Shown here: piece by piece, positions 26,801 through 39,860 of the stretch
How the letters are laid out: each line of letters starts with the position of its first letter
How positions within the stretch are numbered: position 1 is the first letter of the stretch
From: Plectrocnemia conspersa
Taxonomy: Eukaryota; Arthropoda; Insecta; Trichoptera; Polycentropodidae
Reading direction: 5' to 3'
Assembly: GCA_009617715.1 (NCBI GenBank)
Contig: VTFK01000430.1
Span: forward strand, 1 to 64,000
DNA: 64,000 bases
Position numbers and translations under genes: made by a program
The notes under the pieces: generated by a model
What the model was told of the DNA's origin: nothing
The model's input: the letters and a program-made list of their open reading frames with translations, nothing else
Databases searched by the model: none

Positions 26801-28185
26801 ACGCGGGCTTAACAATCGAAGGTCCGCGTATCGATTCTCGCTTAACTTTTATCGTCTTGTATAACACACCTTCTCTTATTGTCGAACGTATCGAAGGTCG
26901 AAAGGACGTCGGCAGATTTTATCTTGGTTCAAAACCTCCGAGGGTGAATGCGAAATACCTATCGCTAGTGACGTGCGGGACTGTATCGAAATTTTATATA
27001 ACTATTATATTTAAATAAAATATTATTTTGACAAATTAATGTGCAATAAACAAAATCTTGAATGGAAATTTATACCTACTTAACAAACGTATATTTTAAT
27101 CGCCTTTTCACTCAAAGCTTTTTATTCTAATTTGCTAATTTAATCGTTTATTCTAAATACTTTAATTTATTACAATAATCTGTTTATTGTTTGCAAACAC
27201 GCACTTTTGTAACTTTTGTAATAAATATTTATACGAGTTTACAACTACATTTTATTTTATTTTATTAGTTATGTGAAACTATGTTATAAACTAGCAATTT
27301 ATATTTCGTATATTTTTTATATTGTCATTATTGAGATATATAATAATTCAAAAATGAATAAACATGTTTTTTCGCCAATTTCTTAATTTTTTTGTGTTGA
27401 TAATAAAATAATGTTAACAATTTTATATGTATCTTATAAATTTGTAAATATTTAATTATGATGTAAAATACCTATTTTTGACGCTTTATACACAAAATCT
27501 TTTTTATAGAGAAAAGTAAAAACTCTTAAAAATTTTAACAATTAGATTGAATTTGCATAATCTGCAATTATTAAAAAAAATATTCATTGGATCGAACTGT
27601 ATTTTTTTAATACATGAATTTTTTGTCGAATATGTCGTTATCTTTTATCGCCACCTCTTTGTATAACAGTTTTTTTGCCATTTGAATGATCCATCATTTT
27701 TCTTTGTTGCAGTTAAAAATATAAAGTTGTCATTATAGAAAATTAAATTAAAATAGATGCTTGGATTTTTAAATGGATACATAAAAATTTAATATTAAAT
27801 TACATTGACAATGAAACGGATTCTAAAATAGCTCTAGGCTAAATTCATGCAAATCTAAAAGCCTGACTTGACATCTTGTTTCAGATTATATATCTTTTTT
27901 TGCCAAAATTGATTCAAAAACAAATTTTAAAAATTGTAATTTTGTTCAAAAAAATCTTAGACAAAATGTTAAGTTATAAAATTCATAGCGATGTTAAAAA
28001 ATATTCGGAAAAAATGTATAAACATTCAAAATGAAATTTTATTAAATTTTAAAATTAAAAAATAAACAATTTATATCAAAATAGCTTTCTTAAAAATCAC
28101 TAGAAAAAAAGTAAAAAGTGTAAAAATGTTTAATATTTAAATTAAAAATTATTTAGTTAAAAAAATTTTCATCAGATTATATTTT
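23851..28185. other. intergenic DNA with a prominent GC-richer island
   Basis: 26200-26960 carries overlapping open frames in several frames and both strands, the longest (26211-26597) starting with ATG and 128 codons long. Its composition is basic, low in complexity and without domain resemblance; I cannot support a gene. Confidence 0.45.
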
Positions 28186-28470
28186 CTTAAATTGCCTAAT
28201 CTCACAGATAAATTAATAAATACGATTTTATATAATATATTGATTAAAAACTGTAATTATAGTTAATAGTTATTTGTTTTGAATTTATTTAACCCGTTGT
28301 AACGCATTGTGTAATAACAACGGAAGTTTAAAAATAACAATGGATTCCATTCGATCAGAATAGTGTTATTCTATATTTATTAAACAGCTCCAGAAAAATA
28401 TAATATTTACTAGCTATAATTAATTAAATAAGTGAATTGTAACGCATTAAGATAACGACTGTTACATTTT
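28186..28470 (+). repeat. dispersed repeat, copy A
   Basis: CCTAATCTCACAGATAAAT followed by a long AT-rich body and TTGTAACGCATT words (28298, 28437) is shared with 41350-41520 in the same order and orientation. TTGTAACGCATTA also occurs in the SINE-like element at 34826-34992. Class not recognised. Confidence 0.4.
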
Positions 28471-28719
28471 AGTAAACGAAAAATATTGATAAGAAAACTA
28501 TCACGTTAAATATTCAACACATTAAGAGTTGTTAAAAACAATGCTAATGTAAATTAAATCACTTCTAAATATATATTTTTGTTAAATACATATATGTAAG
28601 CTATTCTCAAATGTTTAATATCTATTATATATCGATTTTAATTAAATATCATGATATTAGGAAAATCTAGGTTTGCCTAAGTTGTGATGATTAATCAGAA
28701 TTGTATTTATATAATAATC

Positions 28720-28835
28720 ATTAATTCCGATCTCCCAGACACGATGAAAGTTTAAAAACTCTAAGGTTCATATAGGATTAAAATCCAGTTCTTTCAGGTC
28801 AATAGTCAGCGACTTTAACCACTCGACTATGATTC
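28720..28835 (-). mobile_element. tRNA-derived SINE-like sequence
   Basis: On the minus strand TAGTCGAGTGGTTAAAGTC resembles the A box and D arm of a Ser/Leu-type tRNA, and GGATTTTAATCC about 35 bases on resembles a B box. It cannot fold as a complete tRNA. Confidence 0.45.
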
Positions 28836-28839
28836 TAGT

Positions 28840-31084
28840 AAAAACATAATATTATCTTAAATGAGGTAGTACTATACAACAATATTTTATAGCTTATTAA
28901 GGATTAAAAACGACATATATTTTTAGGAAATCTATATACGTGTAAAGGGTTCGGTTGATTTTTGCGCAAAAAATCCTCAAAAATAAACAGAAAAATTCTA
29001 ATCCTAGATTATTAATATACACATATATGATCATATAATTTTAATTTAAAAATATTTTACAAGTATATAATTTAGTAATTTACATTCGTATAATATGACA
29101 ATTTTTTTTATTTCAAAAATAGATAAAAATATTACGTAGTTAAAATTAAAAGTAAAATACATATACTTAACAATCAAACATCTTTGTCCAAAATTTTTGC
29201 TTTGTGGAATATCAACGATATTATTTTTCAAACTTTTGCCATTTTAATCATCATCACATAATTAATAATATGTTTGACTTTTAGAGACTTTTTGCTGTTT
29301 ACTGATCCGACTTTTTTATTTAGTCTAAACAAAAATATTTTTTTATCTGGTAAAAGAAGTTAAATTTACTAGATAAATAAATTTTATGATCTTCTTTTTT
29401 ATAAGTATAATATTTTTTTGCAGTTTGAACAAGAAATCTGATAGATACTCTGAAATCATTAGAAATAAAAAAAATATATTAAGTTGAAAATAATTGATTT
29501 TTAGTATGAGGATAATAATTTCGTAGATGAATTTAATTTTTATTGTATAATAAATATATAAAACCTAATTTTATTCTACTTGTACGTTTAATTAACATAA
29601 TAATTAAATTTAAAAAAACTGACCTTAAACTTATACAATAATTAACAACCTAAGCAACGTGCTGCGCCGGCAATCCTTTTTTGTGTAAAGGTTACTAATT
29701 ATATAATAATTCATAATAACAGCTTATAATATCACCTTGTTAATTATATTCATTAAACCATTTTTATTCCATTGATTTATATACCAGTAGCAAATTTCAT
29801 CTAAGCTAAGCGCCCCTGCATTCGAATAGAACAACGCTCCAATTGACGCGTACCGCTTCGAATGTAGATTGAGCAGGTGAATGACTTCGCGTGAGTTTCA
29901 CGTGATTCTGATCGATGCTGCGATTGTCTTCAAACGACACCATATACTGCTTCTACGATTTAGTGTAAATGAAAAATACCACACAGAAACACTTCGATAC
30001 ATTATTTGAGCTGAAAATGCAATCGTATCGTACCAGCGACGTAAATACACAGCGTTAATGCGTCACGTAGTTATAATTGTGTAATGGCGTCATTAAGTGT
30101 AGCACAGTTGATAATTAAACAGAGGTACGTGGCTAATAAACTAACTCGACCCAAGTGCATCCCCATGTATGTACACACGCGTGAGGACTACGAGCTCCCC
30201 ATACGCCGTAGAGCTCGTAGCAAGACTACGCACTACAGTCTACGGGGACACCGTTAATTAAACACTTAACTGCGAATGAGACTATTGAACTATAGATTTA
30301 GTTTCAATTCAGTGCGATTTCACAACAAACGTACATATTATTATGCTTTAAAACATGGCGTAGAACTGCATCATAGAAGTGCTTACTTAAACAGTCAAAT
30401 ATCATATGTAAAATTGTATATATATATATATATGAATATACTACGAGATTTTGTTCATTTAAAAATGACATTCATAAATCGACTTGGTACTGAACAATTC
30501 ATTAGGACATAAATTTAGAGAAGAATATATTGAAAATATCCAGATTAATGAGCATTAAATATTATTTTATGAATCTGTGTATTCGTAAGTAAATTCTGTC
30601 TGTAGTATTCAATTTCATTTACTTATATATTCAGATTGTAAATAAGAGATATTGCAAACGTGCTGAAAATCACATTGCTGGGTTTATGGATGTTTACAGG
30701 GCACGTTCTAATATTATCCTGCACCATGTTGCAACTATCTGTAAATTTAATATAACATGTAAAATGAATTGACAGTGTATTTTATTTATTTAATGTCATG
30801 TTATTAGGTTATTACAAAATATGTATTTATGTATATAACTTGTTTTTTATCATAGTTTAAAATTCATGAAAGTAATATAAAATAGGACTAATAATTATTA
30901 TTATATCAATATTTTTTGTAATTATATATGGTATTCAAATGGTAAAAAATTAAGGACAATTAAGTGTTTCAAAAATAATTTCTAGTATTTATATTAAATT
31001 AAGTTATTAAATGTTCAGCTTGTAATTATAGCTAAATGTACTTAAGCTAAATGAGAATACAACTAAATGTGTTTTTATTAATTA
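28840..31084. other. intergenic DNA with island 29790-30270
   Basis: The island contains the hairpin at 30188-30220 and palindromic words. The flanks are AT-rich with an (TA)n run at 30417. Confidence 0.45.
30188..30220. repeat. perfect 10-bp hairpin in a GC-richer island
   Basis: CTACGAGCTC pairs with GAGCTCGTAG across 13 bases; ACTACG words follow at 30225 and 30231. Confidence 0.65.
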
Positions 31085-31220
31085 TAAAAATATGTTAGAT
31101 AATAATATCAAAAATTTAGTAGTAATTGTAGATACAAACTTAAATTTTAAGGAACATTTTAATTACATATTAAAAAAAATAGGTAATAATATGTTAAGTA
31201 TATTCTATTGCCCCATTTTA
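31085..31220 (+). mobile_element. LINE 3' reverse-transcriptase relic
   Basis: Translates to NLVVIVDTNLNFKEHFNYI followed by KKIG, which fits the LGVxIDxxLNFxEHIxYI segment near the C-terminal end of LINE reverse transcriptases. Stops occur on both sides. Confidence 0.55.
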
Positions 31221-31529
31221 CCTATTGTACAACAACATTAGATATTTTTATTAAATTAGATAAACAATTGTTGCAAAAAAGGCAATGAAAGTAGTCTTAA
31301 AATACATTTGCCTACTTTAGTTATGAATTTTTTTTAAATATTTGTTTAAAACGATTTTGAAACTTGAATATAATTGAAACAAGTAAAATTTATACATAAA
31401 TTATTTCTAAATCAATATTTTGATAAGTTGTAATACATTCAATTTTTTTTGTCTAAATCTAAATCATTTATTTGTAAAATGAACAGAGGGGATAACTTGA
31501 AATTAAGTAAGAGAAGAAATTTACATCTT

Positions 31530-31625
31530 TAATAGATATATCAGTTGGAGTACCCCAAGGTAGTATACTAGGGCCGTTACACTACATTTATGTTATATAC
31601 ATAATCAGGAAGATAAAGTAATATA
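31530..31625 (+). mobile_element. LINE central reverse-transcriptase relic
   Basis: Translates to ISVGVPQGSILGPLHYIYV, matching the GVPQGSILGPLLF motif. It lies downstream of the segment that should follow it, so the two pieces come from separate insertions or a rearranged copy. Confidence 0.6.
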
Positions 31626-32229
31626 ATTCAAAGATTAAAACCTGAATAAATTTTTCTTAAATTTTATTATTAAAATATCTGTATTTCTAGTATTAAATAT
31701 ATGTACATCTTTTTTCTTATTAAATACTTATTATAATACTCTTCTAACTTCTAACTTATATAAAAATACAATATTTCAATCTTACTTTTATAACTAGTTT
31801 TTAATTTTTTTATAATTTTTGCAACAGTATCTTACCTAATTTATTTAACATATTATATATAATTATTCTAAACTGTCGCTTTCGCTTCCAGATGCGCGTG
31901 TTTTAAAATGAAATATTATATGCTCAATATTCTACTTTTTAAATCGTTTTGCTTTGTATGAACGGTGTATAATAATGCACGTAAACAAAAGATTTAATTA
32001 TAATTATTAAAAATAAAATTTGAATTTGCTCCGATTGATTTTCGAGTCGTTGTTTGTTTCGACCAATGAAAAATGAGCATTCAAATATAAAACAAGATGG
32101 CTGACAGTAACGTGACAACAGTTTTAAATAATTATTATTTTTAAATAAAATTTTGCTACGCGACAATAATTTTCATTTGTTCGGTTTTAATGAATATTAA
32201 TAATCGGATTGCAAATTAACTAGGTGTGT

Positions 32230-32373
32230 TATAACTATGAAAATTAAATATATTCATAATGTGTTGAAGATAACAAGAATACAGTGATTAAAATAGATAA
32301 ACAATCATAAAACAATCTTCGTAGTGAAATCTTCAAATTTTGAATTCCCGTCGACGGGCTCCGAGGCTAAAAA
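32230..32373 (+). other. candidate first exon (5' UTR) with donor
   Basis: A GTGAGTTTTTTCTTTT donor-like sequence at 32374 follows a short GC-rich stretch (about 32345-32370) and an A-rich leader. The left limit is arbitrary and no promoter element is evident. Offered only as a possible start of the Toll 5' UTR. Confidence 0.15.
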
Positions 32374-32620
32374 GTGAGTTTTTTCTTTTATAATACATAA
32401 ACATTATCATTGCTTCCGATTTAATGCACATATACGTACGTATGAAGATTGAGGTTAATGTCGATCAAACCGTATAAATGCTAATAAAACATATTTTTTT
32501 ATCTAATAATTCTTTTTTTCCCTTCCTTTTTTTTTTAATTTACTGGACAAAAAATACATTACTTTCCTAAAAAGTGATTTTCCAAATTTATATATTTATA
32601 GGCTAAAAATGACATAACAA

Positions 32621-32860
32621 TTGAACCCTTTGGACGGGTTATTCAAAAATAATACTTGATTGTTTTTTTTTTTTAAATGCAAATTTTATCTTTATACTGT
32701 GTTTAAGTGTTCCGATTTTTTAATTATTAGTTATTTAAAATCGTATTTTATGTTTATTCACAAAAAAAAGTTTTTTCTTGAAAATATTTTTTTTTTACTG
32801 ATTTTTGCGTAAAGAGATAAAAAATCAATTGGGCGACCTTAGTCTATTTCCGCGTTCAAT
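32621..32860. mobile_element. second copy of the TTAACCCTTT MITE
   Basis: It shares with 10520-10734, in the same orientation, the start ACCCTTTGGACG, an internal AAATGCAAATTTTATC segment followed by a GTGTTTAAGTGTTC segment, and the AAAATCAATTGGGCGAC then CGCGTTCAA end. The final AGGGTTAA is lost. It carries an extra A/T-rich insert near 32760-32800. Confidence 0.6.
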
Positions 32861-34825
32861 TTTCTGGTTATTGGCAAATTTTCAAATTTAATTTTAAATA
32901 AATTTTAAATAAACCATAAAAATATTCATCCAATCAACCAAACTGTACAAGTTAAAATCAGTTTATTGTTTATAAGTTTATATTGCTGTAGCTAAGGTTC
33001 TAAAAAAATATTATTTGTGGGTAATAAAGTGAAAGGATCAACTGCGAGAAAACATGTTTTTCAATCATTTTGTCAACAATATTATATTATTTTAAATTTA
33101 TAAATATATGACATTGAAATTTTTAATCTTTGGCAAAAGTATTATTTCGCGTAATTTCTGCTGTTTCAGCATCATTGATTTTTAACAAGGATATTCTAAC
33201 TCTAAGATTTAAATCAGTCACAAATGGTTTCGTCCGTCAACAATGGCAGATTTGAAAGTCAAAGGTCCGTCGTCAAGTTACAGCCGAAAGCTTCGAGGGG
33301 CGATTAACTTAATACGACTCGTTCAAAGTAATTAGCCGACTGCTAATGACCGGCCGAGATATTTGCTACCCTAATGGCGAGGGATCCGCCGTATAATTAT
33401 CGCGATACGTACCAGAACTACCCCGTGTCGAATTTGGCCGACGGTCCAACGCCGATAAATGTGCAAATTCAATCCGCACATCCTTGACGGTTAAACACAC
33501 AGCCAAGGGATACTATCCGTTTTCCGGCCGGAACCGGACACTACTGCCGTTTCGATAGTAGACACTCGATAGGGTACGAAAATTGCGCTCAAATCGAATT
33601 ATACCCCTGCCGTTAGGTATGCGTATGCACATATGCATATTTATCAACTACAAGTGCGGAACGCCAAAATAACCGAAATCTAATTCCGAAACACCATAAC
33701 GAAGCCTGTAAACGGCGGCCTAGTTAAAGTTGATTATATCGGTCTATGAATAGGCGAAACATAAATGACCGCCACTATTAATAAAACATGTAAATAATTA
33801 TACATTAAATTTTTTTTAAATATCACGAACGTTTTTATAGCATTTCTATAAGTCAGAGAACTATCATTGTTGTTTAAACATGCATAAAAACGGATTCTTT
33901 AATGATATTGTCTCGCAAACAGCTGATACTAAACCTATCTCTTGTTCGTAACGCTTCGTTTTCTCATCACCCAGCGCGTTGAATTGTTTCAATATAGCAT
34001 TTACATAAGCTCATTGTTTCGAACGCCTGCGGTCTTTTCTCGAAAATTAAATCAAAGTCTTTGCTAGTGTACAAATTGGAGATTTCGCTCGTGTAATTAA
34101 GCCGAAGAAAGTTAGTTACCGAGATACATACGTTCAATCAAACCTCAACTAAACTCAAACACGATAATCAATCAAGAAGCTATCTATTGCTAAGGTTGGC
34201 AAATATTTGCCATTGTTTGTGCATTCCGACACCAGCCCTATTTCAGTCTCTCTTCTTCTCCATGATCCACCAAGGATAATTAAGTAAACAGAATTAACGG
34301 ATTGACGGCGTGTCTTGAAAGGTGATGTTCTGAGAACGTCGGCTCTGCTGGGATATCAATTACCCGTTAATTAAATGTTTGTCTAAGGGAGTTTTGTGTG
34401 TATTTTGTGGCCAAAATTTGGTACTATACTCATGCTGGTTCGGCGATTTTACGCAAGAAAGTTAAGAAGTTCGCATTTTTCTTACGAATTTTATATCAAG
34501 AAATTTAATTGACATTTTATAGTATACCTTAACAATTAAATAAATTATTCGAAGATGCTTGAAAATTCACAAGTAAATCTTATATATAAAAATTGAAATA
34601 AAAAATCCCTAATAAATATATTTTTAATTAACAAAACAGATTTTAACTAAAATGACATATTATTTTTACATTCATAAAAGATACAAAAATAATATATACG
34701 ATAGTGAAAAGTTCTTCATTTCTTGCGAAATAATAATTTCTCGTGTATTCTTGAAAAATTGGAACATATATTTCATACAGTGTGTACTTATAATATTATA
34801 GTAGATAATTGTATTTGTGTTAAAT
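32861..34825. other. long GC-richer island without coding content
   Basis: 33200-34380 is the longest GC-richer stretch upstream of the gene, with stops in all frames. The size and composition would suit conserved non-coding or regulatory DNA, but no specific site is recognisable. Confidence 0.4.
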
Positions 34826-34992
34826 CGGAATAGCCTAGTCCGTAAGATCTAAAGTGGTAACCCAGAGATTGCAGGTTCGAGCCACTGCAGCAAACTCAAA
34901 TTTTATTTATATGACTCACTCAGTTGGTACGGATTTTATCCTGTTGTAACGCATTAGGCTAATGCCATGTTACAACATAGGATAAAATATAA
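34826..34992 (+). mobile_element. tRNA-derived SINE with a palindromic tail
   Basis: TAGCCTAGTCCGTAAGATC (A-box like, 34831) and GGTTCGAGCC (B-box, 34874) are spaced as in a tRNA promoter. The acceptor stem does not pair, so it is not a functional tRNA. The downstream part holds an imperfect hairpin, ATCCTGTTGTAAC with GTTACAACATAGGAT (34938-34983). Confidence 0.55.
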
Positions 34993-35404
34993 TGAAAAAT
35001 CCAATTCGGGTCAATATTTATGAATATAAATTAAATTCGGGTAAATTAAATTTGTTAATATTTTAATATAAATATATTATAATAAAATATATGCAAAGGC
35101 AAAGAATTAAAATATATTCAATAAATCATACGAAAACATTTATTACGTTATTAAAATATTTAAAGCATGTTACAGACACAGGATATTTTTTATCATATTT
35201 TGTGACAAAATTCAACAACTTATCGTTTGATTCATATAAAATTTACATGACAACATAGCCTCTTGTTTTATTTAGCCGACAAACAATTCCTTGCCAAATA
35301 CTTAATAATATAATTATTTTTAAATCGTTGATCCTTGCATTTTTATTATTATATTGACCGGAAAATTTCTGAATAAGTCAAATAAAAATGTTTGCTTATC
35401 ATTA

Positions 35405-35470
35405 TATGAGCCGTTGATTTTGAAAGTGGGGCAAGTCAATATTATGTTATTGTTGGATAATTAATGGTTT
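35405..35470 (+). repeat. dispersed repeat shared with 50565-50640
   Basis: GAGCCGTTGATTTTGAAAGTG followed by GGGCAAGTCA matches GAGCGATTGATTCTGAAAATG followed by AGGCAAGCCA near 50566. Only the short core is alike. The 60-residue open frame over the second copy begins at a non-ATG codon and is probably not a gene. Confidence 0.35.
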
Positions 35471-36429
35471 GAATTTGAACTGATTTAAAAATATTAGTAA
35501 GCAATAACAGACTTATTTTATATTATTTACGATCTTGTTTCATAAGAATTTCATCTTCAATAATTATATTCGCGGTATTTAAACAAAAAACATGTTCTTA
35601 ATAGGGCCCGATAGACTTCTATTTTCAAGAGTTTAATTGTAGTAAGAAAAAATAAATAAATTTATTTCTTCACTTTTCTATTTTATACTTTTTTAACTAA
35701 GATGGTGCAAATTTTTGTAGTACCCATGATGTATGGATAGTATAAAATAGCAAGCAATAAATCTATAATATCTTTATATTATTATTTTTATAAGCTAAAG
35801 TAATTAATTATTAATTAAATAATATCAATATCATATATGTATATAAATTAATAATGCTTTACTATATTATGTTGTAGCAAAAATTGAAATGTCCTGTGCT
35901 GTTTTTTGTATTACTTTTAAATGTACGATACAATTATTTATTCGGCTACGTTTGTGTAAACATTTTACGCCGAAAAGGGCAATTCGCATAATTAGCCCTT
36001 TTTCTCTCTCTCCAAGAGTTTACTTTGCCAGCTTAATTGGGATAAATATTCGCAACAGGATAATTCAATTTTTGCTGTTTTATATTTTTATAATTTTTTC
36101 ACATTTCGCCTTTTGCCAGCGGCCAAGTTTTTAATTTGTTTTAATTTTTACATGCGCCAGTTTGGTTTAAATATTTTTTATCGTCTGACTATAAAAATTA
36201 TGAATTTGAGCAAATATTGTAAGTTAAAAAATAAAACTTAATCGTAAAATTAGGGTAAAGTATTCAATTAATATTTTAAGAGTTTATCGTATGAATTTAT
36301 TTCTTTTTGTAAATAATAACAATTATATTTATAAATTTGACATAAATAAATTAGATTTATTAATCGATGCGTTTGAGTTTTTCCTGGCCAATGTATGAGT
36401 GTGTTTATTTTTTTATAAGATAAATTTGT

Positions 36430-37000
36430 TTAGTTTTGAATTATTAATATTGTGCCAGTCTATGAACTCTTAATTTGGGATCTTAATTGGACCAGAGTTG
36501 GCGTGAAAAGAGAAGCGGCTGTTTTTTTCGGTTTTATATATGCCATATTTTTACGAACTCAGATAAAAATAAGGATTATTACGTTAAAGTTCAGGTTATA
36601 AGTAAATTTTAAATAGAAGTGAACAATATTTAAATATTTATTTAATAAATAAAATTATGACCATCATAATTTTACATAAACTGAAGCAAATATTTTTTCA
36701 CTATGTATGCAAATTTATATACGCTTGATCTGACTGGAGGTGGTTGTCTTGTTTACTCTCTCTCGGCGCGACAGCCAAATTCGAATATTCGTAGATATAA
36801 TTGGATTTGTTAATCTCCGAAAATATTTATGAACATGTGGATTTGGCAATACCGCATTCCACAAACTGTAATGTTCCCACATTACAGTTGCTGCGTTTTT
36901 CAACGCAATACAATAGCATTTATATTTGTACAAAAATCGAATCTGAGAGTTTTGTTTATTTTACTTTTGACGCGTATTGCGACAATTTTTTCTCATTAAA
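36430..37000 (+). repeat. dispersed repeat family, member 1
   Basis: Shares ACCAGAGTTGGCGTGAAAAG with 48150-48230 (GATCAGAGTTGACGCGAAGAG), and TATACGCTTGATCTGACT plus GACGCGTATTGCGACAA with 40150-40430. No coding content or termini recognised. Confidence 0.4.
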
Positions 37001-37755
37001 AACCTCAGAATTAAATTCGACAGGAAGTCAAAATAATCTATATTTAATTAAAATATTTTTACTTTAGTAATCCATTAATGAATTGTCATTCATAACACCT
37101 TAATCCATAGCAATTGACTTTATTTGAAATCCTTGCGAGGCTAAATATTCTTGATTGAAAAAATCCAATATAGATTTCCAAGAAACCTCTATATTAAGAT
37201 TGCGTAGGGTTATTATAATTTCATGTATCCCATAATATTTTTAATATGAGCTATGTTGTAGCAGAAGCTATTTTTAAATTATTGAAAGGTGCTATTGACA
37301 AACATTCTATTCTCGAAATTTTTCAATAAATAAGCCTAGTTTTTCTATATCTGCTTTTCTTTCTATATACCCAAAAACTTGATACAAGAGAACTTACATA
37401 CAGTATTTGGTTTTATAACATGATGGAAGCACTCGATTTTTTTTTCCACACAAAAAATAAAGTCTTCGCTGCAGATTAGTCGAGAGGAACTACAAAGCGA
37501 ATATCGGAAGACGATTTCATGGGATTACCCCTTATGGTTAAACGCCAGTAAAAGCCGCGCTAACCGCCTATTAGTATCACTTAACAACAATCACACTAAT
37601 GAATCTTAACCCACTATACTCTGCCGCATGTCATTCGATACGAGACGCCATTAGTCTCGCACGCAATTATCCGCCGTTTCGTGTACTCAACACGGATATT
37701 TAATCATCCGAAAATTGTTCATTTTCGTTCATTGGTTTAATTTCATTATTTACAG

Positions 37756-37815
37756 GTGAACGTGCGACACGGAACGATTCGAGCCGCCGCTGCGTGAAAA
37801 GTCTCCTTCGCTTGT
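37756..37815 (+). other. candidate non-coding 5' exon
   Basis: A 60-bp GC-rich segment sits between a pyrimidine-rich TTTACAG acceptor (ends 37755) and a near-consensus GTGAGTATC donor (37816), inside a GC-richer island. It could be an internal 5' UTR exon of the Toll transcript. This is inference from splice signals only; RNA evidence would decide. Confidence 0.25.
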
Positions 37816-39804
37816 GTGAGTATCAATTTTGATCGTTTCACACGCCTTTCATGTAAAGAATTTACTGAATTTAAAATTTGGGACGTTAATAAATTCAATT
37901 TTAGTTTTTTTTTTCTGGTAAACAGAATTGCTATAATAACGTATTAACATTTTATCTTCGACTTATTAAATATCACAACAGTAATATATTATTACTTGAA
38001 CTTTAAGCTATAGATAATATATATTTTTAACTAAAGATATTTTTTTATTTTATTGTCTTAATAACTGTAATTATACAAACAAGAAATACGCCATTAAATA
38101 TTATTTTTAAATGTGCAATAATGTTGCACAGCTAAAATAGATAAGCGCCATCCCACTTAATTTTATCTAGTTTTTCATAGCTATAGCCGAAAACATGTGC
38201 TTAGTAAGTAAGCTTATTGAGAAGCTAGATGGCTCGTCTAAAAGGAGCATTCTCAAGCGCTGAGACTTCTAACCTCTAGTCCAGTGAACGTCAGAGCTTC
38301 CACTTCTTATCCGAAACGCTGGACTAACATTTTCACACGTTGGGAATTGACAACTGTGATATTACATATATGTGATTTTTTAACAAGACCCTTATCGAAT
38401 CCTAAATTAATATTTTATTAATATTAAGAGTTTAAGTTTGAACTCAAATCTATTTACACAGAAAATATTTATATAATATTTTTTTAACATATGTATATCT
38501 ACATTTTTGGTTTGCATAGTATATCGTAAAGTACTATAAATAAATATTTTCATGGGTCCGATTTGGGTGCGCGCTGAAAGGGCGAAAATTCGAACGAGAA
38601 ATTACTTCTATTATATAATACATGTGTATATACCGCAGTTATTATCAGAACTGAAGCAAGAGAGAGAGATTCGAATACGATTGTAGCCGATTACCACGGG
38701 GCGTATTGATAAAGGATGAGTCGTCCTTGAGGGCTTGGCGGTCACGGGAAATCCTTTGTCGGTACGAGATGGAAGCGAGATTAGTGAGGGTTTGCAGACG
38801 AGCTTATTAGATATTCCAAGACCTTTGAATTTTGAGGCTTCGTTCAGGAGCGCTTGCATTATGCGAGTACCCTTCAGGCTTTTGCTTTCAATGAATGTTT
38901 ATAATTAGAAACGGAGCGTCCGTTTTAATTCAACGCGTTCTGTTTCAATTGTCGTTTTAATTGAAGCCTAATTGCAAGAGAGACAAGGAGATTAAAGTTT
39001 AGATTTAATTGTTAAGCATTGTCGTTAATTAATTTGTTATTCTTATACGAGATTTAAACGCTACTTAGGACGATTCTACAATCTGTAATTGTAGTTATTA
39101 AAAGTGTTTATAAAATATTTTGATATGATCATATCCAAAAAAATACCTCTATCCAAATTTCAACTGCTAACTTTTTTAATTACACGTGTAATTGTATGAA
39201 AAATTACATTCGTTCGTCATTAACAGCTTACAGTTTGACTCGTTGTCGCGTAAAAAACGCGACTCCAAAACCATGAAGCACCTGAGGCTCCTTTCATTAT
39301 TAATTAACAGGCGTATGAGGCGTAATGATTTCGACCCTTGAGTTTAACCGAGTGCACCGCAAGGGCTCGTTTGTGTACATACACACTCGCATATTTTTAA
39401 AATAATAATATTTCGCCTGCCTTTTTTACGCTGTTTGGGTGCAAATTTACTCTGCGTCGGCCATTACGCCCCCGGCGGCTATTGCGGTCACCCCGTAGCT
39501 AGATTTGCGGTATTCAAACACCTCCCCCATTGTATTGTACCTCAAAGCAGCATATATACATATACACCCTTCGACCTACGCCATATCAGCCTCGCACGAG
39601 TCGTAATAATTTATAATCAAGGCACTTTTTCTCTCGCCAGTAGCTGCAAAATTCGCACTTTTTCCTTTTTACCCTACTGGCTTTCGTGTGATATTTTACA
39701 TCAGTTTAAAATGTGTAGTTGTATGCTCAGGTCGAATATAATACAGACTTTCATGCCTTTATTTATATGGAGTTGCTTTAAAAAATAGTGATAATACCAT
39801 AGAG
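37816..39804. other. intergenic or 5' intronic DNA
   Basis: 38560-39700 is GC-richer, with open frames of 82 and 117 codons and no family resemblance; the palindrome AATTACACGTGTAATT is at 39178-39193. If 37756-37815 is an exon, this is intron. Confidence 0.4.
38150..38345 (-). mobile_element. possible tRNA-derived SINE
   Basis: On the minus strand TTAGTCCAGCGTTTCGGATA and, about 45 bases on, GAGGTTAGAAGTCTC resemble decayed A and B boxes, followed by a GC-moderate body unlike its AT-rich flank. Weak; it may be unique sequence. Confidence 0.3.
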
Positions 39805-39860
39805 CAGTACTTTGCAACTATTTCTTCCACAAGGCACACCTAAGCTTTTTCTTTTGGTAA
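39805..39860. mobile_element. hAT-like element terminus
   Basis: CAGTACTTTGCAACTATTTC followed by CAAGGCACACCTAAGC resembles the CAGTGTTTCTCAACCT...GGCACACCTAA ends of some hAT elements. The other end was not found. Confidence 0.35.

Noticed and set aside
34826..34900. Functional tRNA gene
   Set aside because: A and B boxes are present but acceptor and anticodon stems do not pair; better read as a SINE head.
28437..34956. CRISPR-like or phage attachment interpretation of the repeated TTGTAACGCATTA word
   Set aside because: The copies are few, irregularly spaced and in a eukaryotic genome; dispersed transposon sequence explains them.
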